From assembly GCA_905182165.1 (NCBI GenBank), contig CAJJAK010000006.1, forward strand, positions 62,001 through 126,000: a stretch of 64,000 nt of DNA, written 5' to 3'. This DNA is from an uncultured Paracoccaceae bacterium (GTDB lineage Bacteria > Pseudomonadota > Alphaproteobacteria > Rhodobacterales > Rhodobacteraceae). Position numbers and translations under genes: made by a program. A model generated the notes under the pieces. It was not told the DNA's origin. It worked only from the letters and a program-made list of their open reading frames with translations, and ran no database searches. This document shows positions 28,848-38,434 of the stretch, piece by piece; the first letter of the stretch is position 1, and each line of letters begins with the position of its first letter.

Positions 28848-30515
28848 ATGAGCGATAAGAAATTTATTTATCTTCCTTTGGGTGGCGCTGGGGAAATTGG
28901 CATGAATTGTTATATATATGGCTTTGGCCCGAAGGGAAAAGAAAGCTTAATAATTGTTGATTTGGGCGTGTCTTTCCCTGACGCAGAATCCACACCTGGT
29001 GTTGACTTAATACTACCAGATATCAGTTGGCTTTTGGAGCGTCGTGATAGAATTAAAGGCATATTTCTTACCCATGCCCATGAAGATCACATTGGCGCAA
29101 TAGGACTGTTTCCTGAACTTTCTGATGTACCTATTTATGCAAGGCCCTTTACTGCTGCCAATGCTCAAAGAAAATTATTAGAAAGAGGAAAGAATGAAGA
29201 GGTTGTAAAAGAAATATCAATCTACCCACAATGTGTTGAGGTAGGTCCGTTCAGTGTCTCTTTTTTACCTGTTTCTCATTCAATACCAGAATCATCCGGA
29301 TTAATTATCAAAACTGACCTTGGAAAAGTATTTCATACTGGGGACTTTAAGCTAGACAAAACGCCAATTTTGGGAGATCCTTTTGACCCAGATTTGTGGA
29401 AAGCCGCTTGTGTTGATTTAGATGTGTTGGTTTGTGATAGTACTAATGTATTAGTGACACAGCCCGCAAAGTCAGAAAAATCTTTAAAGAAAGATTTAGT
29501 AAATCTAATCAAATCACAGTCAGGCATGGTAATAGCAACGACATTTGCATCAAATATTGCTCGATTAAAAACATTGGCGGATGCAGCTATTGCTGCAGAT
29601 CGATCAATAGTTTTGTTAGGCAGAGCAATGCTCAGAATGATTGAATTAGGTCTTAAAACAGGCATTTTAAAGGAGTTTCCTAATGTTCTTTCGCCGGAGC
29701 AAGCACTTGAATTGCCGCGGTCACATATTTTTATTTTAAGTACTGGTAGCCAAGGTGAAAGGCGCGCAGCTTCTGCACAGCTTTCCAACGGAAAATATCG
29801 AGGAATGGTGTTGAAAGAAGGAGATATGTTTCTATTTTCTTCGAAAACAATTCCAGGAAATGAAGTGGGTGTTAATAGAATTATTAACAATCTGAGTAAG
29901 AAAAATGTAGATGTAGTCGAAAATGAAGGAAATTTATATCATGTTTCTGGTCATGCTAATCGCTCAGAAATAAATGATATTCACAAGTTATTGAAGCCAA
30001 GAGTTGTTATTCCAATGCATGGAGAACCTAGGCATTTACGGTCACATTACTTGCTCGCAAAAAAGAATGGCTTTAAATCAATAATAGCGGGTAATGGCTC
30101 ACTGGTAGATATCTCGAATGGGAATGCTAATCTTTTAAAAGAAGTGGAAAGTGGGAAAACCTATTTGGATGGAAAGGTTTTGATTGGAGCGAAAGATGGA
30201 GTTGTCCGTGACCGCGTTAGAATGTCTTTTGCAGGCCATGTTGCTATAAATATAATTATAGATGAAAATGACGATTTGATTGATGATGTGTGGGTGCAAT
30301 CACATGGCTTGCCTAAACTTATATCTGGTGAAATCTTAGATAAAGCCATTGAAGATTATATTATGGTTTCAATTAACTTAGTAGACAATCAAACACTGAT
30401 GGATGATCAGGAGTTAAGAAAAGTTATAATTAAATCATCCAGAAGAATTGTCATGGAATTAATTGATAAAAAACCTGAGATTACTGTTTTAATTAATCGA
30501 TTAATGTCAGTTTAA
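28848..30515 (+). CDS. rnj: Ribonuclease J
   Basis: This metallo-beta-lactamase/beta-CASP ribonuclease is involved in mRNA decay and rRNA maturation. The zinc site HAHEDHIGAIG follows the N-terminal GGAGEIGMNCY, and later metal ligands are in PVSHSIPESSG and HTGDFKLD. The beta-CASP part has the histidines of VSGHANRSEI and IPMHGEPRHL. I chose ATG 28848 (MSDKKFIYLPLGG), 555 residues; upstream in-frame codons lie inside coaX. It is the last gene of the nuo-birA-coaX-rnj run and ends ten bases from a convergent helicase gene, with no evident terminator hairpin. Confidence 0.95.
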   Translation: MSDKKFIYLPLGGAGEIGMNCYIYGFGPKGKESLIIVDLGVSFPDAESTPGVDLILPDISWLLERRDRIKGIFLTHAHEDHIGAIGLFPELSDVPIYARPFTAANAQRKLLERGKNEEVVKEISIYPQCVEVGPFSVSFLPVSHSIPESSGLIIKTDLGKVFHTGDFKLDKTPILGDPFDPDLWKAACVDLDVLVCDSTNVLVTQPAKSEKSLKKDLVNLIKSQSGMVIATTFASNIARLKTLADAAIAADRSIVLLGRAMLRMIELGLKTGILKEFPNVLSPEQALELPRSHIFILSTGSQGERRAASAQLSNGKYRGMVLKEGDMFLFSSKTIPGNEVGVNRIINNLSKKNVDVVENEGNLYHVSGHANRSEINDIHKLLKPRVVIPMHGEPRHLRSHYLLAKKNGFKSIIAGNGSLVDISNGNANLLKEVESGKTYLDGKVLIGAKDGVVRDRVRMSFAGHVAINIIIDENDDLIDDVWVQSHGLPKLISGEILDKAIEDYIMVSINLVDNQTLMDDQELRKVIIKSSRRIVMELIDKKPEITVLINRLMSV

Positions 30516-30524
30516 TTTAATTAT

Positions 30525-31895
30525 TCAGTTGCGAAAGTTTATTTCAAGAAAGGCGGGCATATGATCTCCCAAACCGGTCGTTTTCTTTGAATTGTCATCC
30601 TTGGTTTTTATGGGGATGTCAGTTTTTGTAGGGATCTCAGGTGGTTTAGTCATTTTTTTGTTATTATCAGTTATATTACCAGTTGGTTTAGCTTTTATAT
30701 TAGTTCTTCTGCTTTTGACCTCATCGCTGATCTTATTTTTATTTGATGTTGTTTGTGATGGTTTGTCTGCATTGAAAACAATTTTTGGAACATCCATTTT
30801 AACAAGTTTTTCAATTGCTAGGAGATATTTATCATCAGCTGGTGTGGAAATCATTATTGTAGAACCAGGTCGCCCAGCTCTGCCAGTGCGGCCTATCCTA
30901 TGAACGTAGTCTTCAGCGTGTATGGGAACATCAAAATTAAATACATGGCCTACATTAGGGATATCTAAACCTCTAGCAGCAACATCAGATGCAATTAGAA
31001 ATCTAATGGACCCCTTTTTAAAGCCACTTAAAACTTCTGTTCTCACTGATTGTTCTAGATCACCATGGATAGCGCCAACATTGAAGCCATGACTTTTCAT
31101 TGACTTCATCAGGATATCAACATCTATTTTTCGATTGCAAAATATTATCCCATTTTTGCATTTTTCTTTCTCATTTAGTATTATTTCTCGAAGTAAGTTT
31201 CGTTTTTCTTTAAACGTACGATCCTTGCGGCTTGGTTTAAATGAAACGACACCCTGAGTTATTGTTTCTGAAATAGTAGCCTGTTGGGCAACCTCAATTC
31301 TGACTGGTGCAGAAAGAAATTCTTCTGTGATCCTAGTTATTTCTGGTGCCATGGTGGCAGAAAAAAATAAGGTTTGTCTGGTAAATGGAGTAAGCTTAAA
31401 TATTCTTTCGATATCTGGAATAAACCCCATATCTAGCATTCTGTCTGCCTCATCAACTACCATAATTTTTACACCAGTCAGTAGAAGTTTACCTCTTTCA
31501 AAGTGATCAATTAAACGTCCTGGGGTTGCAATTAACACATCGACACCACGATCAATTAATAAATCTTGTTCTTTGAAGCTTACTCCTCCAATTAATAAAG
31601 CTTTGGTTAATTTTGTATTTTTGGCGTAAATATCAAAATTTTCTGCCACCTGTGCAGCTAATTCTCGCGTGGGTGCTAGCACTAAGGAGCGGGGCATTCT
31701 AGCCCTTGCACGACCCTTCGCCAGCATTGTTATTAATGGTAACGTAAAACTGGCTGTTTTACCTGTACCTGTTTGAGCGATGCCCAATATATCACGTCCC
31801 TTTAATGCTTCTGGGATTGCTTGTGCCTGAATTGGGGTGGGTGTTTCATAGCCGGCGTCGGCATATGGCTTATAATCTTTGAAAATTAAGTTCAA
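30525..31895 (-). CDS. DEAD-box RNA helicase (RhlE-like)
   Basis: This ATP-dependent RNA helicase of 456 residues probably acts in ribosome assembly or RNA turnover. The Q motif (ETPTPIQAQAIP), Walker A (AQTGTGKTASF), PTRELAAQV, the DEAD box in VVDEADRMLDMGF, the SAT motif, ARGLDIPNVGHV and HRIGRTGRAG are all present. A lysine/threonine-rich low-complexity tail follows from about residue 385. The N-terminal methionine gives the short leader usual for RhlE types, where homology starts almost at once. The frame is intact. Confidence 0.93.
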   Translation of the reverse strand: MNLIFKDYKPYADAGYETPTPIQAQAIPEALKGRDILGIAQTGTGKTASFTLPLITMLAKGRARARMPRSLVLAPTRELAAQVAENFDIYAKNTKLTKALLIGGVSFKEQDLLIDRGVDVLIATPGRLIDHFERGKLLLTGVKIMVVDEADRMLDMGFIPDIERIFKLTPFTRQTLFFSATMAPEITRITEEFLSAPVRIEVAQQATISETITQGVVSFKPSRKDRTFKEKRNLLREIILNEKEKCKNGIIFCNRKIDVDILMKSMKSHGFNVGAIHGDLEQSVRTEVLSGFKKGSIRFLIASDVAARGLDIPNVGHVFNFDVPIHAEDYVHRIGRTGRAGRPGSTIMISTPADDKYLLAIEKLVKMDVPKIVFNADKPSQTTSNKNKISDEVKSRRTNIKAKPTGNITDNNKKMTKPPEIPTKTDIPIKTKDDNSKKTTGLGDHMPAFLEINFRN

Positions 31896-32253
31896 GATCT
31901 GTAAATTTTATTGTTCGATGTTGAAATTAAAATTGATATTAATTAATTATTTCTTTTAAAGTTTTGGTAAATCATTTGGAGAAAATTTTAAAGATTATGA
32001 AAATACTTATTTTAAAGAAGATTTAGTTTGGTATCACTTATACTTATTTTTTTTATTTTTATAGGTTTTTATCGTTACTTTCGCATTATTAATCAATTTT
32101 AATTTAGAATGATGTATTTCGGAAACATTCTACATCGCAAAGGATTAGACTTATACAGATTTGTAATTTGTATATTGCTCCAATTCGCAAGCTGCTTTAC
32201 TCAATATGCAGTGTTGAAAATTAAATTCACGTCTGTGACTATTCGAGATACAG
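31896..32253. other. Non-coding stretch upstream of the helicase and a small ORF
   Basis: About 360 strongly AT-rich bases lie here between divergent genes. I see no conserved reading frame. The region must hold the promoter of the DEAD-box helicase on the minus strand and, at its right edge, that of the small ORF. No convincing hairpin, riboswitch core or repeat was recognised. Confidence 0.4.
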
Positions 32254-32272
32254 TATAATTAAATCATAAGGA
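32254..32272 (+). promoter_or_regulatory. Consensus -10 box and ribosome binding site of a small ORF
   Basis: A perfect TATAAT (32254-32259) is followed by AAGGA (32268-32272), eight bases ahead of the ATG at 32281. A -35 element is not obvious: the best match, at about 16-17 bases upstream, is poor. The arrangement implies a very short leader, and it is the main support for the 36-residue ORF being expressed. Confidence 0.4.
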
Positions 32273-32280
32273 TTTTCTAA

Positions 32281-32391
32281 ATGTCAGTTACCCCCGATCA
32301 GTTGAAAGAAATAAAAGAGCAACGTGATCAAAAAGAAACTATGCGCAGAGCAATTCCTATGGGAATGGTGAGAATTCTCATCGATGCTTAA
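32281..32391 (+). CDS. 36-residue hypothetical protein
   Basis: An ATG at 32281 with a good AAGGA site opens a 36-codon frame ending at 32391. The peptide starts MSVTPDQLKEIKEQ and has a charged, helix-prone first half and a more hydrophobic second half (AIPMGMVRILIDA). I recognise no family. It stands alone, about 75 bases before dusA on the same strand, so it could be an independent small protein, a leader, or the start of a longer gene interrupted by an indel. Expression signals are better than average for such an ORF. Confidence 0.42.
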   Translation: MSVTPDQLKEIKEQRDQKETMRRAIPMGMVRILIDA

Positions 32392-32464
32392 ATTATAAAT
32401 TTTCTTGGCTTTGGTTAATTAGTTCTTTTATTTATCCAAAGCTAAACTTGAAAAGTCTAAAAAC

Positions 32465-33470
32465 GTGAATAAAGATGGTTTAAAGAGTTCTGCGACTTCT
32501 CTGTAGCTCCAATGATGGATTGGACTGACCGACATTGCCGCTATTTACACCGCACAATATCTAAAAATACACTTTTGTATACAGAAATGCTTACAGCCGC
32601 TGCAATTGTTAACGGCGATAAATCAAAACTTTTAGATTTAACTAATGCAAGTAATCCTTCTCCCTTTTCTAATGTGGCTCTGAGCCAAAACTACTAGCAG
32701 ATGCTGTGAGAACTGTTGAAAAATGGGGTTATGATGAGGTAAATTTAAATGTTGGGTGCCCATCGGATAGGGTAAAGTCTGGATCGTTTGGCGTTGTTTT
32801 AATGAGGTCCCCTCATTTAGTTGCAGATTGTATAAAAGCAATGTTGGACGCTAGTCAAAATATAGAAATTACGCTCAAATGTAGAATTGGCGTAGATGAG
32901 GATGATCCTTATGTTATTCTGCCTGATTTCATTGAGAAGATGCAATCTGCTGGTGTGGGGAGGTTAATTATTCATGCTCGGAAAGCATGGTTGCAAGGTA
33001 TTAGTCCCAAGCAAAATAGAAATTTACCACCACTTGATTATAATTTGATATTTAAAATGAAAGAAATGTTTCCTAGAATGCATTTGACAATAAATGGTGG
33101 CATTCAGGATATTGGTGAAATTAAGACACATTTATCTAACGGTATAGATGGGGTTATGATTGGCCGTTCAGCATATCATAATCCTGTCCATGTTTTGCAA
33201 AAAGTTGATTGTGAGATCTATAACATGGGTGTTGTGAAAACAGGATTTGAAATAGTGGAAGTGATGCTACCTTATATAGAGCGTCATCTTAAAAATGGTG
33301 GAAGATTAAATCAAATAACACGGCATATGTTAGGCATTTTTTCTGCTCAGCCAGGCGCAAAGGTATGGCGAAGAAACATTTCAGAACAAGCCTACAAAAA
33401 AGATGCTGATACCGATGTTTTGATTAATGCGCTCAAAAGTGTAGTTTTGGCTCAGAAAGATAGTAGTTAA
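32465..33470 (+). CDS. dusA: tRNA-dihydrouridine synthase A (DusA, frame broken)
   Basis: This FMN-dependent enzyme reduces uridines 20/20a in the tRNA D-loop. The N terminus reads [21 protein letters not shown], then [16 protein letters not shown]. After a shift near 32665 come [37 protein letters not shown] and [28 protein letters not shown] lies in the phosphate-binding part. The catalytic cysteine is in NLNVGCPSD. The 5' end also needs a shift near 32480, because upstream of FCDF the frame is closed. I use the GTG at 32465 as the probable start (ATG 32475 is the alternative). About 330 residues, normal for DusA. Confidence 0.88.
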
Positions 33471-33553
33471 TAGTTCATGGGCATAGACAACTTTCCAAGT
33501 TAATTAAATAAAATGGTATTTAAACATTTAACATTTAGGGAGACTTTATTGTT

Positions 33554-34371
33554 ATGATAGAAACTACAGAACTATTTTTAATGCTAATATTAAATTGTTC
33601 ATTGGTGGTTTTGCAGGAATTATAGCTGGTCTTTTAGGTGTGGGTGGGGGAATCATCTTAGTTCCTGCATTTTACTTTGCTTTCGAATATTTGGGATATA
33701 ACTCAATCTACCTAATGCAAATTTGTTTAGCCACATCGTTGGCAACTATTATAGTTACTTCTATTAGATCGGTTTGGGCCCATAATACTAAGGGTGCTGT
33801 AGATTGGTTCGTCTTGAGAAAATGGTCTTTTGGAATAGTTATTGGCGCTTTCGTTGGTGTGTTTTTTGCATCTGGTTTGAGCTCAAATACTTTGATGGTA
33901 ATATTTGGTACTTTGGGATGTTTAGTAGGTTTATATTTAGCGTTTGGAAAAGATGGATGGCGTTTGGGTGATGGAATGCCAAAAGGGATTAGCCGATTTC
34001 TAATATCTATTATTCTGGGTTTTATGTCAGTTTTGATGGGAATTGGAGGTGGATCATTTGGTGTTCCTTTGATGACTTTATTTAATATTCCTATTCACCG
34101 CGCTATAGCAACTGCATCAGGATTTGGGTTTGTCATTGCTTTACCATCAGTTTTGGGGTTTTTACTACTGAATATTCCTTCAGAATATAGGCCACCCTTT
34201 ACTATTGGATCTATTAATTTAATTGCGTTTTTTGTTGTAATTTTCATGACCCTTCTGACAACTCCTATTGGAGTGCGCTTAGCACATACTATGGATCCTA
34301 AACCATTAAAACGCTTTTTTGCGATTTTTATTATAATTATGGCTCTAAATATGTTGAGAAAAGCATTTTGA
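33554..34371 (+). CDS. TauE/SafE-family membrane transporter (frame broken near the start)
   Basis: This sulfite/sulfonate-exporter-family membrane protein has about 270 residues and eight or so helices. It has the two TauE repeats, each with a glycine-rich helix: FAGIIAGLLGVGGGIILVP and MSVLMGIGGGSFGVPLM. The frame carrying most of the protein has no good start. ATG 33554 (MIETTELFLMLILN) lies in another frame and joins it with one indel near 33590. Substrates in this family range from sulfite and sulfoacetate to unknown. It is far from the taurine-type importer, so a functional link is not supported. A 2OG-dioxygenase-like gene follows after one base. Confidence 0.8.
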
Positions 34372-34372
34372 T

Positions 34373-35167
34373 TTGGAACATGATTATGAACAAAATGGGT
34401 GGATTAAATTTAAATATGATCCTAAACTTGATAGCTGGTTGAAGTCTGTTTCTAAGGCGGTTTTTTCTGAAATTCATAACAATAATAATAAAAAAAATTG
34501 GTTAAGATACCAAGGGACATGGTTTGCTGGAGTTAGGGTTTTGAAAAATGATAATCGTGGTATCGTTAATAATGGACCTGAATTAGATATTAATTCTTCG
34601 CGTTGGGCGTTGAAACAACTAAAAGTAAAGAATATAAAATGGGATCCAGCCCAAGTGTCAGTTTGTTATCCAGGATATCCGATGCCAAGAGAGGAAGAGA
34701 GTAAAGCTGCATTTAAATATAGGCTCAAAAGAGATGCAGCCCACGTGGATGGGTTACACCCAGTTGGAAAAGAAAAAATCCGCAAACTAAAAGAGCAACA
34801 TGCGTTTATCATGGGAATTCCTGTCACAATTTCTAGTAAAAAGGCTTCTCCGTTAGTGGTTTGGGAGGGAAGTCACAAAATTATTAAATATTATTTTGAA
34901 AAAGAATTCTTTGATATTGATCCAAAAGATTGGAAAAATATTGATATTACTAAGTCTTATCATAAAGCGAGAGAAGTAATTTTTGAATCCTGCAAAAGAG
35001 TAGAGATCCATGCAGTACCAGGAGAATCATACATCATACATAGAATGGCGTTACATGGTGTTGCCCCTTGGGATGGGCGAGCAAACAGTGGAAAAGAAGG
35101 TAGAGTAATTATTTACTTTAGGCCTGAAGCCGACTTGGGTACATCAGGGTGGTTAAATAAGCCTTAA
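34373..35167 (+). CDS. Phytanoyl-CoA-dioxygenase-like Fe(II)/2-oxoglutarate enzyme
   Basis: This 264-residue protein has the likely facial-triad elements of Fe(II)/2OG dioxygenases: H-x-D in DAAHVDGLHPVG near residue 125 and a distal histidine in HRMALHGVAPWDG near residue 225, followed by the 2OG-binding-type arginine in GKEGRVIIYFRPE. The start is TTG at 34373, one base after the TauE-like stop, so the pair is probably co-transcribed. An ATG slightly downstream at 34381 is out of frame. No signal peptide is seen. The substrate is unknown. The frame is intact. Confidence 0.65.
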   Translation: MEHDYEQNGWIKFKYDPKLDSWLKSVSKAVFSEIHNNNNKKNWLRYQGTWFAGVRVLKNDNRGIVNNGPELDINSSRWALKQLKVKNIKWDPAQVSVCYPGYPMPREEESKAAFKYRLKRDAAHVDGLHPVGKEKIRKLKEQHAFIMGIPVTISSKKASPLVVWEGSHKIIKYYFEKEFFDIDPKDWKNIDITKSYHKAREVIFESCKRVEIHAVPGESYIIHRMALHGVAPWDGRANSGKEGRVIIYFRPEADLGTSGWLNKP

Positions 35168-35175
35168 AGGTTTGA

Positions 35176-35406
35176 TTAATCTTTTAAACGCCTACTTCTT
35201 CCTCCACGCCTTTTAGTAAAAATTTTACCTCTACTTGGTAATCCCTCAATTATTAATTGTCTTTCCTTTGAAGAGTACCGTGACCATTTCTGTATTTCGT
35301 CCGCTGAGCGATAGCATCCAACGCATATTTTAGCTGTCGAATGTAATACGCAAAGTTTTATGCAGGGACTTTCTACTTCTTCACGTTTCCAAATTTCATC
35401 AATCAT
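35176..35406 (-). CDS. DUF1289 domain protein
   Basis: This 76-residue protein has the DUF1289 cysteine pattern: [20 protein letters not shown] followed by [14 protein letters not shown]. It probably binds a metal through its four cysteines. A basic tail ([12 protein letters not shown]) ends the protein. Its ATG overlaps the ruvX stop (ATGA), so the two are coupled. Function is not known. The DUF1289-ruvX neighbourhood is common in Rhodobacterales. Confidence 0.88.
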   Translation of the reverse strand: MIDEIWKREEVESPCIKLCVLHSTAKICVGCYRSADEIQKWSRYSSKERQLIIEGLPSRGKIFTKRRGGRSRRLKD

Positions 35407-35871
35407 TCTTTTGCCTTAATATTTTGAATTCTATCTAAAGCTCCTTGCAAAATATAACCTGCGGCAACATGATCTATGACTTGATTGCGACGTTTTCGAG
35501 ATGTATCAGCCTCAATCAATACTCTTTCAGCCGCAACAGTTGAAAGTCTTTCATCCCAAAACCCGATAGGAAATTTCAATTAAACTATTCAAATTTCGGG
35601 CAAAGGCACGCGTTGATTGGCATCTTGGACCCTCAGAACCATCCATATTTATAGGTAACCCTAAAACAATACCTTCAATGTCTCTCAGCTCAATTATCTT
35701 TATTAACTGAGCTGCATCGTTTTTGAATTTAGTTCTTCTGATAGTTTCAAGTGGACTAGCTACTGATACCAATTTATTGCTAACAGCAACGCCAATAGTT
35801 TTTTCACCTAGAGTTGTCAATTAATCTTGAAATATTTTCATCAACAATTTCAAATTTGTAAATACACTCAT
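35403..35871 (-). CDS. ruvX: Holliday-junction resolvase-like YqgF/RuvX (frame broken)
   Basis: This RNase-H-fold nuclease is implicated in 16S rRNA 5' processing and related to Holliday junction resolvases. The core [20 protein letters not shown], then [20 protein letters not shown], is in one frame. A shift near 35565 continues with [20 protein letters not shown] and [20 protein letters not shown] to the stop at 35403. At the 5' end, ATG 35871 ([15 protein letters not shown]) connects with one more indel near 35825. About 155 residues in total. The catalytic DE is in WDERLST, and the first Asp should be in the broken 5' junction. Confidence 0.82.
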
Positions 35872-35987
35872 CCGATTTTTACTTTAAGATTTATTTTTTT
35901 CATTATTATTAGTATCCTAAGGTTGTTTTAATAACGTGTTTATCTGAAATCTTCTGTTCAAATCTTTTTACCTATCTTTTGATTTAG

Positions 35988-36904
35988 TTAATTGTTTCTG
36001 AGGCCAGCTTTTATTGCCAAATCATTAATTATTTTTTCTATTTCTCCAATCCAAGGATCACTATCATTACCACTTTTTAGAAGTTTATCCCAAATCTTAT
36101 ATGCAAGATCTGGCCTTTTTGTTTGCGCCATCAGAAGGCCAGTAAAATATAGAGCTCTCCGATATTCTTTATTTAGATTGAGAGCTTTTTTTAAACTACT
36201 TTCAGCTTCTGGTGAGACATAACCATTTGCGGCATTTATTAACATTTGTGCATGATCTGTGTGGTTAGTAGCTGTTGCGTTAATACCTAAACTTTTGATC
36301 AATTTTTTTTGAGCAATATGAGCTTAGTATGAGGTCTTTAATTTCATATTTTATTAATAGTTTAAGTCCAGCTAGATCATAATTATTTCTTTCTACGGCC
36401 ACTCTGAGGTCTTGTATCAACTGTAAGTATTCATCGTCGTACTTAATTATTGATTTTGTAGTTTTAATTTTTTTCTCAACAAATGCTTGCGATGGACGAT
36501 TGTCAGTAAACGCTCGTATTGTCTCTAACCTATTTTTGAGAGGAAGATCAGGTTGCCCAAAAAAACCTATGGTAAAATATATTATTGAAGTACAAACAAT
36601 AATAAATCCAGTTATTAAAGTGATTAATAAATAGCTGATGGTTTTAGTCGTTGAAAATAACTTTTCTGATGTTTTCAGGCTATTTTCCAGAAGGCGTTTT
36701 TTTATTTCGAGACTTGATTGTTCTGCATCAGATTCATTGAGGATACCACGTTCGATATCTTTGGGTACATCGATTAACTGCTGGCGGTATAAATCAAGTT
36801 CTATTTTATGGTTATTATTTTTTGGTACTTTTTTTAATATTATGAAAACCATAAAGTAATGGAATTAGAACCAATAAAGCTGAAAATAGTAAAAATAATA
36901 ACAT
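35988..36904 (-). CDS. ccmI: Cytochrome c biogenesis protein CcmI (frame broken)
   Basis: CcmI is an inner-membrane protein with a TPR domain that presents apocytochrome c to the haem ligation complex. From ATG 36904 there is an N-terminal helix (LLFLLFSALLVLIPLLYGF), then, after a shift near 36825, ELDLYRQQLIDVPKDIERG, a second helix (about 36590-36650), and a periplasmic part. After another shift near 36300 comes the TPR-like tail ANGYVSPEAESSLKKALNL, then GLLMAQTKRPDLAYKIWDKL. The total is about 305 residues. The order CcmI-RuvX-DUF1289 on one strand fits the Rhodobacterales pattern. Confidence 0.82.
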
Positions 36905-36946
36905 ATGTACACCTATTTGCACCTCTAAAACAAATTAAGTAATATA

Positions 36947-36970
36947 GTACATTAATGAGTAATTATGTAC
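36947..36970. promoter_or_regulatory. Imperfect dyad upstream of the sarcosine oxidase operon
   Basis: Two half-sites, GTACATTAAT and AATTATGTAC, flank four bases; the outer six bases pair perfectly (GTACAT/ATGTAC) and two inner positions do not. It lies between divergent ccmI and soxB, about 175 bases before soxB. A dimeric regulator such as a GntR- or LysR-type protein could bind here, but no regulator gene is adjacent. The rest of the 240-base gap shows no riboswitch core that I recognise. In particular I saw no glycine riboswitch. Confidence 0.3.
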
Positions 36971-37142
36971 GTCTATATGGTGTGTTTGGGTAATAATCAA
37001 AGAGTTGTTTTAAGAATTGTCGCAAATTAGTTGTAACAGGCCGATTTAACTATTGGAATTTGTAGATTTTAGGCGCATTTAATCCATCAATCAGATGTGT
37101 AATTTATTTTGTTTTAATTGTCACCGTTAGGAAAGTGAATTT

Positions 37143-38392
37143 ATGAGAAAATATTCAGTAGCGGCAATAGTTAGGGAAGCTTTCAGGTATCATACTGGAT
37201 GGGAGAGAGCTTGGCGTTCTCCTGAGCCTAAAAAGAATACGATGTAATTATAATTGGTGCTGGTGCGGCATGGTCTTGGCAACGGCTTATTATTTGGGGA
37301 AAAATTATGGAATAAAAAATGTTGCTATCATTGAAAAGGGATGGCTTGGTGGTGGAAATACCGGTGGAGGTGGTGGTATTCAAAATGACAATTCACTTAC
37401 AGGACTCTTCAGCGGCAATTTACGAGAAAGCTAGATCATTATATGAAACGCTCTCACAAGACTTGAATTATAACATCATGTTCTCGCCCAGAGGTGTAAT
37501 GATGCTGGCTCAGACAGAACACGAGATCCGAGGATATCGGCGTACTGCTCATGCTAATAATCTACAGGGTGTAGAAACAGAATTTATTGCACCGAAAACA
37601 GTGAAAAAATTATGTCCAATCATTGAGTTATCTGGTCCTCGCTTCCCTGTTTTAGGTGCATTGTGGCAGCCTCGGGGTGGAACAGCACGGCACGACGCAG
37701 TTGCATGGGGATATGCAAGAGCTTGTTCTGATATGGGTATGGATATCATTCAAAAGTGTGAAGTTACTGAAATAATGCAATCTAAAGGGCATGTTACTGG
37801 AATAGAAACTACAAAAGGGAAAATAAAAACTAAAACTTTAGGTATGGTTGTGGCTGGTAATTCAAGTGTATTAGCAGACAAAGCTGGTTTTAGGCTTCCT
37901 ATTGAAAGTGTAGCATTGCAAGCTTTAGTTTCAGAACCGATTAAACCCTGTATGGACGTCGTGGTTATGGCAAATACAGTCCACGGTTATATGAGCCAAT
38001 CTGATAAAGGTGAAATGGTTATAGGTGGTGGAACAGACGGATTTAATAATTACACACAACGCGGCAGTTTTCACCATATAGAGGAGACGGTAAGGGCCTT
38101 AATCGAAACTTTCCCAATGATCTCTAGGCTGAAGATGCTGCGGCAATGGGGTGGTATTGTTGACGTGACTGGTGATCGGTCGCCTATTATTTCTAAGACA
38201 CCTCTTTCAGGATGTTTTATTAATTGTGGCTGGGGTACTGGTGGATTTAAAGCTATCCCTGGCTCTGGATGGGCGATGGCAGAAACAATGGCAACTGGAA
38301 GCCCTAGCATATTAGCATCCGCATTTAGTTTAGATAGATTTAAAGAAGGACGATTTATTGATGAAAGTGTAGCGGCTGGTGTTGCGCATTAA
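37143..38392 (+). CDS. soxB: Sarcosine oxidase subunit beta (SoxB, frame broken)
   Basis: This FAD/FMN-binding subunit of heterotetrameric sarcosine oxidase oxidises sarcosine to glycine, passing the C1 unit to tetrahydrofolate. ATG 37143 begins [14 protein letters not shown] and [15 protein letters not shown]. At least three indels between about 37240 and 37280 are needed to read YDVIIIGAG, then [18 protein letters not shown]. Another near 37393 restores [18 protein letters not shown]. The rest is intact, including [17 protein letters not shown], which holds the histidine for covalent FMN, and [14 protein letters not shown]. The loop after GGGNTG is atypical and is listed as a finding. About 416 residues. 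Confidence 0.9.
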
Positions 38393-38434
38393 TTGCTAAT
38401 CATATGTTAAGAAGTGTTTTATAAGGATCTGTAA

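Noticed and set aside
29333..29890. 185-codon minus-strand frame inside rnj
   Set aside because: It lies wholly antisense to the conserved beta-CASP domain of RNase J and has no homology of its own.
33554..34371. TauE/SafE gene as part of a taurine catabolic locus with the importer at 6.3-10 kb
   Set aside because: The genes are 23 kb apart with complex I between them, and no taurine dehydrogenase, taurine-pyruvate aminotransferase or Xsc gene is seen in the window.
37319..37380. Glycine-rich GGTGG stretch as a tandem repeat or regulatory element
   Set aside because: It lies inside the soxB reading frame at the position of a conserved loop; it is better treated as an altered or mis-sequenced coding segment.
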